A stretch of 64,000 nt of DNA from Eulemur rufifrons (taxonomy: Eukaryota; Chordata; Mammalia; Primates; Lemuridae): positions 120,961,501 to 121,025,500 of the forward strand of contig NC_090989.1 in assembly GCF_041146395.1 (NCBI RefSeq). Reading direction: 5' to 3'. Every line of letters starts with the position of its first letter. Positions within the stretch are counted from its first letter, which is position 1. Shown here piece after piece: positions 56,575 to 64,000 of this stretch. A program made the position numbers and the translations under genes. The notes beneath the pieces are model-generated. The model saw only the letters and a list, made by a program, of their open reading frames with translations, did no database searches and was not told the DNA's origin.

Positions 56575-59500
56575 CTCACCTCTCACACACATTCACATTC
56601 ACTGTGCTCACGGACACCTGCACTCAAAGTCTCAGAGGAGAGTGGCTTCACCCTCTCCAGATGTTCCTTCCGCACCGTCCCCAGCCTCCAGTTCTGCTGA
56701 TGAGGCTGATGCATTCTGTTGGACGCACCTTACAAAAATCCTCTTCAAAACCCCATTACTCCACCACAAAGGATTTACTAAAACACCAGGAAGAAGGTGC
56801 CCAAAGGAGATATGGGGGTGTAGGGATTAAGTGGCTGACCCTCTGCCCTTCTCTCCTGCAGTCCCATATGGTCTTGGCACAAGAGGGCTGCAGAAATCAA
56901 ATAACATCTTCGGAACCCATCCAGATTTAACAGAGCCATCTGTGAAAAGCTACTCGCCAGGGTGGGAGTGGCAGGGTGTGCTGTGGCTACAGATTTAGGG
57001 TCGCGGCACACTGCCAGAGGGGTGGTGCAGCCAAAAGGAGGGGACCATTGAGGCAGACAGTGGTGAGAGGTGGGGGTGGGTGGATGGCACCAGATGGCCG
57101 TGCACTCTCCTGTTGTGACCACTTAAAGCAGGTAGTAATGCAGCAATACACCCCTGAGGTGAGTTAAGCGCACAGCCAACTGCCAGGAGCGGGGCGGGAC
57201 ATATAATCTGAACTTGGACAGATCTTTGTAGCCCTGGGGTTCTACCGAAAATCCACCCTTGGATGGAGTTCCAAATCAGACACTGAGCAAAGAAGGATGC
57301 ATTACGATCCCAGGTTTGTCCTAAGGTCTGTGAAGCATGTCAGGCCTCCAGAGCCTGGTAAAAAACAATAGCACAGCTCTGAGCACGGACGAAGCCACAA
57401 TAAGGTAAGAAGATTACAAGATTTTTTCCAGACTGTCAAGATTTTGCACCATTTTTGATTTTCAGCCAACACAACTCATTAAATGTGTAAGAAAAGGGAT
57501 TTAATATTAATATTTATACCATCTTTTATAAAACTTAGCATGTGAACAAATCTCAAATCTGAAAAAAACTCTCCTTTATCAGGCAGTGGAAAATGGCCAC
57601 AGTGTCCATGGGTCAGGGCACCCAGGACAAGTGAGCATGGCTTTGCACCCACAATGAATGGGTGGCCCAAGGAACAAGACTGAGGAGGCCAAGACAGCCC
57701 ACATGCACCTCCCGTGCAGACTAATATACACCGAGTCCAAGGTGTATGAGGGAAGGAAGTTGCAGGTGGCGAAGGCAGGGAGGTGATGGGGAGACTGAGG
57801 GATAGCAGGGCAGGCGGCCAGAGAGGAATGCCCAGGGAGGCGAGGGGCAGCAGGAGAAGCAGCAGAGGGGGCTGCTAAGAGCAGGGGGAAATGGGCTCTG
57901 AGTGAAGGGCACCGAGGACCAGGGAGGGAAGGGTGGGAGGGTTTGACAGTGAGGAGACCCCAAAGGAGGCCCTCAAAATGAGTCTCTCCAGAGACCTAGC
58001 CACCCCTGGAAACCTGTGCATGAGATGCTCACACTGAGTGGAGGAGCCAGGAGTGCCCTGCTGGGCTCTTCCTCCCTCCCAGCAGGCAAGGTCTGCTAGC
58101 CCTGAGGACCCCAGCCCCTCTTCCTCTCTTGGCTGGACCCAGCCACACACTGGTGGGACACAGACCAGCACGTTTCCTCCCGAACACACTCAGACCTTCA
58201 GCCTGGGAGGAAGCAGGGCAGTAGGAGACAGGGCAGTGGTCCAGCAGAGAAGAGGGGGGAAAGGCGGTTGCTGGTCTCCAGGCCCGTGGCCAAGGCCCAT
58301 CCTTCCATTGTGATGCAATTTCCCTTCCAGCTGCATCTGCAGCACTGTCCCTGCGGGGAAGCAGACAAACGCCCTCCTGGCTCCACACCAACGGGCTAGA
58401 GGATCTGCTCTAGCTGACCAGGCTGCATGGGGAGATGGCTGCACCTTCCTCACGCCCTCAGAGTAGCCACAAGGGCTCCCAGGGAATGGGGTGGATTATG
58501 ATGGAGAGTCAAGAATCACAGCCATGGGGGGATGGGCAGTGTCGGCTGCTCTTCCTGGCTCAGGCACACATTCCCCAGGCCTTCCAGTCAGGCAGCTCGA
58601 GCTGTCCTCACCAGCATTCCTAAGTCAGCCCACGGGCCCACCCCAGGCCTGGGGCACAGGCCTCTTCCTGCCCCACACTCTGCGCACCCTCCTCCACCAG
58701 AGCAGTCAGTGAGAGCATGCTCCCAGCCCTGCAGGCCTCGCAGCCTCATTTCTCGTCTTTCTCAGAGAGGGTCTGGGCCAGAGGCCAGGTGAGGAGACAG
58801 GCAGGGAGAATGGAGGGGAGCGCTTCTCTCTCCCAGGAGCCCTGCTGCTTTGATGTGGAACAGTGATGACAATGGCAGTAACTGGTGGGGAAGGAGCTTT
58901 AAAGCTGCTGTTTTAAATGACAGCCATTGTTCCTTGGCAATTTTATGATCAAGGAAAAGAAAGAGGCCTTTTAAGAAACAATGTAGCACATTTAAGAAGC
59001 CCCAGAGAATTGGGGAAGGTGGAAGAATGAAGCGGCTCCAAGAGGAGGCAGCTCCACTGTCTGCAGTTGTCCCTCCTCAGAGCCCCACAGCACAGCCCCT
59101 CAGAAGCAGCTGAGGGACTCCTGGAAGAGGCTCGCAGAAGGCCAAGGCCACCTGCTGCTGGTCACCCCCAAAGCTGGACCCAGCAGACCTACCAAGGGGC
59201 AAATGGCAGTCCTCTTCCCAAGGTGGTCCTTTTCCCCACAATAGGGGGCTTCTTAAAGCAGACTTGGAGGAAGCATATCCCCTCCTCCCCCCCGCCGATA
59301 TCCTCGCCCCCCCCCCCCAAAAAAGGTGACAATGTAGAGAAAAGCGATGAACCCAAACAGACAGTAAGCATGAAATGATGGGTACTGAACCACACGGCTT
59401 CCTGGTGTGGTCCAGGCTAGGGGGCATCTCAGGAGGCAGCTGTGTGAGGCCTGGCACCGCTGTCCGGCTGGCATGAATGGCTTCTGAATGGCTTCTGACC

Positions 59501-59785
59501 TGCCAAGATCCCCTCGCTCTGCCCTCAGGCTGCTCCTGCATGCTCCCATGCCACTCTTCTCCTCCGTCTCCAGGCTGTACCTGTCGGTCCACCTCCATGT
59601 CCACTGCAAATGCTCCTAAGCCAAACCTCTTCTCCCCTGGCCAGCTGCCCTCCAAATGTCCCATTCCTGACTCTGGCCCCTTCACCCTCCAGGGAACTCA
59701 TCTTCCTCTCTACTTGGTGAGGTTCTACGCCTCTGGAAAGGCCAAAAGGACCCTTCCCCTGGCTTTGTTCTCAGCAGTCTTTCCT
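56570..59785. other. Unique stretch
   Basis: No firm repeat in 3.2 kb. Positions 57740-57940 are GA-rich. Block 58840-58990 is a candidate regulatory stretch. Positions 59279-59318 are C-rich, with runs of 7 and 12 C. The sequence TGAATGGCTTC is tandemly doubled at 59474-59495. The 202-codon minus-strand ORF (59077-59685) crosses the C-rich tract and is not a gene. Confidence 0.5.
59287..59318 (-). other. Long C-runs (G-runs on minus strand)
   Basis: Seven C at 59287-59293 and twelve C at 59307-59318. The minus strand can satisfy a quadruplex rule. Such runs are error-prone in sequencing, so their length should be treated cautiously. Confidence 0.75.
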
Positions 59786-59962
59786 TAGTGCTTCTCACAG
59801 TGTGGTCTCCAGACTGGCATTATCAGCATCATGTGGGAACTTGTTCAAAATGCATTTTCAAGCCCCACCCAAAAGCTACTCAATCAGAAACTCAAGGTAG
59901 AGGAGCAACAATCTGTTTCAACAAACTCCCAGGGAAGCTGATGCTGAAGTCTGAGAACTACT
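59786..59962 (-). mobile_element. MER5A-type hAT MITE
   Basis: TAGTGCTTCTCACAGTGTGG, TCTCCAGACTGGCATTATCA, GCATCATGTGGGAACTTGTT, CAATCAGAAACTCAAGG, AGCAACAATCTGTTTCAACA and AAGTCTGAGAACTACTC follow MER5A almost full length, including both hAT ends. Orientation is my best guess. Confidence 0.85.
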
Positions 59963-59971
59963 CGTTGAGGG

Positions 59972-60040
59972 CAGTGGATCTCAGCCACCAGCGTGCATGC
60001 TAAAGCTGCCAGCCTGGGCGCCACACTTTGAGAGCCACTG
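59972..60040. mobile_element. Internally deleted MER5-type copy
   Basis: GCAGTGGATCTCAGCCACCA, GCGTGCATGCTAAAGCTGCC and CACACTTTGAGAGCCACTGC carry both MER5 ends (CAGTGG...CCACTG) around a short centre. It lies nine bases after the first copy. Confidence 0.7.
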
Positions 60041-61109
60041 CTTCCAACCTCTGGAGTGCATCTGTCCCTCATGTTCACTGGGAGTCACGCCCCCTGCCTT
60101 GTGCACAAGTGTGGTCTCCACAGGGCAGGGCTGAGTCTTGTCTCCTTTTTGGCATCTCCACACTACCCTGCAGACACTCAACACATACCTCCTCTATTGG
60201 ACGAACACTGGAGGCCCATCACCTCTGGGTATGCTTCACCACTGAAGGGACAACCTCAAGCCACCAAAGACCTTTTGCTTTCTCAGTAAAGAGCACACAA
60301 GATTTAGCGGGTTGTGCTTCATGGAGCCCCTTACTAGTAGGAGACACCTCCCCCACCCCCAGTGGCTGGTGCCTTGAGGTCGGGGCTGGAGAGTGGCAGC
60401 CAACTGCAGCAGGGAGGAAGGTGACAGCCTGAGAAGGCTCCCTCAAAGTCGCCAGCACTGTTATCATACCAGAACCATAATGGCAAGAAAAAGTTATTTC
60501 TATTTTAAATTGTCAATATTAATCTAATGCTTGCGATGAATGGAGTGGTGATGATAAATGAGGTGTTTAATAAAGATGAAAGCTCCAGCAGCCTCGGAGA
60601 AAACCTCCTTTGACTTAAGTTATCGTCTTGATTAAAATTTCCATTTTATTATCCTAATCAGCAATCTTTGTTCAATGTGCTACAATTTCTATTTTCTCCA
60701 CTTAGAGAGATAATTAACAACACTATAAACATATTAAAAGTAAAATGTTTGTTAAAATTGCTCCATTACCCATATTTAACTTCTTTTTAGCAATGTTTCA
60801 AGGTGTGCCCTTGCCTCCAGGAAGACTTCCCGGAACCAACCTCTCCTGGGAGCCTCATCCTGTCCCCAGGGCACCCACAGAGCAGATAACCCCTAGTCCT
60901 GGTCACACGCTCCTGTTTTCTACAGCCCTGTCAATTTAATCCAGTTTCATTTCATTGCATTCAATCTGACATCCCATTATGTAGAACATAAGAGACTCAT
61001 TACTCTCCATTGTGAATGTGGGCCCGGCGGAGGTGGGATGGGAAACTGAGGCACGGGAAAATACAAAAATGACCCAAATAAGGCAATTTTGCATCTCTCT
61101 AAAATGCAG
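60041..61109. other. Unique stretch, candidate regulatory block at 60480-60735
   Basis: No repeat is recognised. The block from 60480 to 60735 is AT-rich but not low-complexity. See findings. Confidence 0.5.
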
Positions 61110-61215
61110 AAGTTTTACTTAATTAAAGGTACTTAATGAACAAACAGCTATTAAGCACCAAGTATGTGCAAGGCTCAGTGGGAAGAAACCATAGCACCAT
61201 ACAATCCAAAACCTG
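61110..61215 (-). repeat. L2/MIR-type fragment, antisense
   Basis: AACAGCTATTAAGCACCAAG and TATGTGCAAGGCTCAGTGGG match 'tttattgagcacctactatgtgccaggcactgtg'. Confidence 0.6.
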
Positions 61216-61609
61216 ACTCCAGGCAGGGTGGCACTCTGTCTTGAGCCACAGTGGGAACAGTGCTCAAGTCTGATTGTTTTAAACACAACACTGATACTTA
61301 TCCAGACATGGAATCTGACTCTCCATATGGGATTTCTGTCCCATGAAATATGGAGCACTGGAGCCAGGTGGAAATGGCCCCCTCAGGTCACCCTGTGACA
61401 CCCATGAGGGAGCACCTGGCCGAGGCCTTCCGGTCCCCATCTCCTGCCTTCTTCCTGACCTCCTCATCTCGGGACAGACCAAATGACTCAGTCACCTTGT
61501 CGCACTCTTTAACCAAGGCTGATTGGGCACCAGGAGTTGTCATCCCTGCAGCCACCAGGAGTCCAGAATGGCCATGTGTGGCCCCCACTCCTGGAAAGAA
61601 GATGGTTTA
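61216..61609. other. Unique non-coding stretch
   Basis: Nothing recognised. Confidence 0.5.
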
Positions 61610-61785
61610 AAAGCACTTTGACACAGGCTCTCATCTAATCCCCGCCAAAGTCTGGTGAAATAGGCAGAGACTCCACATTTCACCCTGCGGATGAAGGAAC
61701 TGAAGCCTGGTGAGGTTAGGTACCTCGTGCCAAGCACAAGGCTAATAGGCTGGTGGCCATCCCAGTCCCAGCTGTCTTCCTGCGG
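61610..61785 (-). repeat. MIR SINE, antisense
   Basis: GCTCTCATCTAATCCCCGCC, GGTGAAATAGGCAGAGACTC, CACCCTGCGGATGAAGGAAC, TGAAGCCTGGTGAGGTTAGG and AGGCTAATAGGCTGGTGGCC follow the MIR complement. Confidence 0.75.
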
Positions 61786-63539
61786 GTCTCTGCTCTAGTA
61801 CACGTCTCTGGCCACAGGGCGAGTGGCTACACCCGAAACAGGAGCCGGAGCCCAGCCTTCCCTGCTGCTGTTGGAGGCTCCTACGCACAGCCTCCCTTTG
61901 TGGGATGTTTTTTTCCATGATGTGTGTGTTTTAACCTGGGTCACAGCCGAGTAGCCTGGAGCCCTCCACAGGGAAAGCCGCGTTCCGTTAATCAGTGGGA
62001 CCCGGCAAACGCCCTCTGACCCCTCGGAAAGGAACCCATTCCAGAGTTGACGACACTTAGGGAAATGGAGGAAACAGCAATCCACACAGGCCCAGGGGTG
62101 AGGGCTATTAATCTCCCACCACCGGAGGAAATGAAATCATTATGTCTGTAGCTACAGAATCCAAAAGAACAAATTTCCTGCCAGGATAATAAATGGATTC
62201 TTTTGTTTTTGCCTTGACTCCCATCACATGACCCTCCCGGCCCATTCCTCATCCAGGTGACTTTGCAGGGTAAATACCCAGAGGTTTCAGTTTCAACCTG
62301 GAAAACTGGCCAGGGTAGCATCCCACCAGCGCCCCCGGCCTTCCTGCCCTGTCCCCTCGCCTTTCCTTCCCAAACACCGCCTGCAAAGGTGAGCAGGGCT
62401 TCCGTTCCTTTGCATCCTCCCAGCAAAGACTTCGTAAAAAGGACCATTCTCCCGCCCTCAGGCAGGAGCAGGGTTTGAAGAAACTCCAGGGACAAAAGGG
62501 GGGAAAGCCATTTTACCACTGAACAGGCATCACACAAAATGTACTTTGGAAACAATAATGAATAGTAAATATGGGCTATAAAGTTCCCAGGGCCAGCAGA
62601 GGAGCACCCGGATGATGCTCCCGTTGATGTACGTGGAGGGAACGATGAGAGGCTTGGGAGGTATCACAAAGGCAGCTTTATGGGAAACCTGGGCTCCTCT
62701 GGGCTGCACTAACACTCCCCCAAATGGGGCCTCGGAGCTCTGCCCTGGCAGATCGCAATGTGCAAGCAATGAACCACTTCATAATGGGCTTCTGTTCGGC
62801 CACAACACTGAGCACTCAACTTCTAAAATGGGTCTGTATTTGCAAAGAAAAATTGCTGCTGGCTTAACACACAGCAGGAGTCCTGGTGCCTGGTGAACAG
62901 GCCCAGGCAAGACCTGCCCACTGCTCTTTGTTCTCCTGTCCCTGGGCCTCTGAGAAGGTGCGGTGCCCAAAGGATGCCACAGCATCCTGATCAGAGAAGG
63001 AAATGCAAGTCCCAGGCTTGGGCTGGCAGCCCCACTTCCGCACATCGGAAGACCCTGAAAAGAAATGACTGTGGGACTACTTATCCCTGACCTGGGCACA
63101 AAAACCTCCACCCCAAGAGTGTGTGAGTATGTCAGCAAAGGAGCAGAAGAGGCAGAAAGGGAACTGGGTGGGTAGCGCCAGTTACCTAACAGAGGTCAAG
63201 GTGCTTCCTCTGTGTAAAAAAGAATGAGACCTTGCTAGGCACTCCTGGACTGCGCTGAAAAACTGTGACATGTAAGTGTTTTGAGGCAAAACAGTGGATA
63301 AACTGATCAGGTTCTTGTCAGAAAAAATAAAACTGTACCTCCTAGAGAGGCCGTGTGAGCACAAATGTGACTGCTAGTGCCTAGAGTCTGCTGGGCTATC
63401 TTGCCAGACAAGAATTCTGTGGGACAGAGAAAGCTGTCAGGTGGCTTGTCTCTCTCCACTCGACTCCCTGCTCCTGACCAGCCAAGAGGCAGGGACAACA
63501 GATCCCCACCCAAATGTCACTCCTCTGGCCCCTGTACCT
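61786..63539. other. Unique stretch, candidate conserved block at 62490-62830
   Basis: No repeat is recognised. The 187-codon minus-strand ORF (61992-62555) has no family resemblance. Confidence 0.5.
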
Positions 63540-63665
63540 GCACTTCTTCACTCAACGCCTATCAAAGCTCCTGCCCACAGCTTTGCAAATTATTGCTTAT
63601 ATGTCTGTCTTCTCCACTAGATGTGTTTCTCCAGAGCACAATCTTATTCACCTCTGCATCTGTAG
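63540..63665 (+). repeat. LINE L2 3' fragment, sense
   Basis: GCAAATTATTGCTTATATGT, CTGTCTTCTCCACTAGATGT, CCAGAGCACAATCTTATTCA and CCTCTGCATCTGTAG correspond to L2's 'tgtctgtctccccactagaatgtaag...ttgttcaccgctgtatcc'. Confidence 0.55.
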
Positions 63666-63744
63666 CAAGACGGATGGGTGGCTGGACGGTTGGCTGGATG
63701 GAGGTAGTAAGTCAGATCACCCAAGGCATATTATCTTCAGCAGG

Positions 63745-63985
63745 CCCACATATTATAGGTAACAATGAAATAAATAGTTACAAGCACCACTCCATGCCAG
63801 GTATTGTTCTAGCTGATTTCTACATCTTATTTAATTCACACAACTATTCTAAGAAGGGAGTTTTATTTTTTGGCATTTTATGGATAAGAAACTAAGGACC
63901 AACAAGGTAAAGCACTCTCCTGGAGACTCCAAGCCAGGTCTGTAGAACAATCCATGCCCGATATTCAAACGCATCACACTGTCTG
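63745..63985 (-). repeat. MIR SINE, antisense
   Basis: AAATAAATAGTTACAAGCAC, CACTCCATGCCAGGTATTGT, TTATTTAATTCACACAACTA, CATTTTATGGATAAGAAACT and CAAGCCAGGTCTGTAGAACA follow the full MIR complement in order. Confidence 0.85.
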
Positions 63986-64000
63986 TCAGCCATCTTTCAT

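Noticed and set aside
57390..57470. AAGGTAAGA donor-like site followed by a TTTTCAG acceptor-like site
   Set aside because: The spacing of about 65 bases is too short for a typical human intron, and neither side has exon evidence.
59077..59685. 202-codon minus-strand ORF
   Set aside because: Runs through the C-run tract (59287-59318), giving a poly-Gly stretch. No family resemblance.
61992..62555. 187-codon minus-strand ORF
   Set aside because: No recognisable domain. It crosses into a block that looks regulatory, not coding.

Overview
The window looks like nuclear DNA from a primate, most likely human. The evidence is a dimeric Alu (25401-25724, minus strand) and an Alu right arm (30324-30470), set among mammal-wide fossil repeats (MIR, L2, MaLR LTRs, old L1, hAT, mariner and piggyBac elements). 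There is no bacterial or viral gene organisation. I could not support any protein-coding exon, tRNA, rRNA or known small RNA gene. The many ORFs of 60-214 codons lie on both strands, overlap each other or known repeats, and resemble no family I recognise. I read the window as non-coding intergenic or intronic DNA.

Layout. 1-9700: mostly unique sequence with one MIR, a hAT remnant, a MaLR-type LTR (5115-5565), a C-rich quadruplex-type motif (7438-7461) and a small retrocopy with a 14-bp target-site duplication (8827-8971). 9740-11330: an L2 split by a MIR, then an old L1-type 3' region split by a 286-bp piggyBac-type element with TTAA ends. 11330-24400: L2 and MIR fragments, a 1.5-kb decayed L1 (19712-21222), a second MaLR-type LTR and a MIR inside a MIR. 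24400-35860: largely unique, with two Alus, a CR1/L3-like fragment and a near-perfect 78-bp palindrome (28409-28486). 35861-36324: a head-to-tail duplication of 232 bp with no difference that I can see between copies. 36325-49330: unique DNA with MIR, L2, L1 and hAT pieces and a five-unit 17-bp array in which TAATT recurs at exact 17-bp spacing (47329-47413). 49430-64000: old L1 tails, a hAT element with a recognisable target-site duplication, MER5A copies, and several AT-balanced unique blocks that resemble conserved regulatory DNA.

With no genes identified, nothing can be said about genes working together. Only two Alus in 64 kb, no young L1 and abundant MIR/L2 is a composition often seen where insertions are poorly tolerated, such as around developmental regulatory DNA. 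That is inference and needs a cross-species alignment. Repeat family names come from memory of consensus sequences, so the class is firmer than the subfamily, and boundaries are approximate unless stated.
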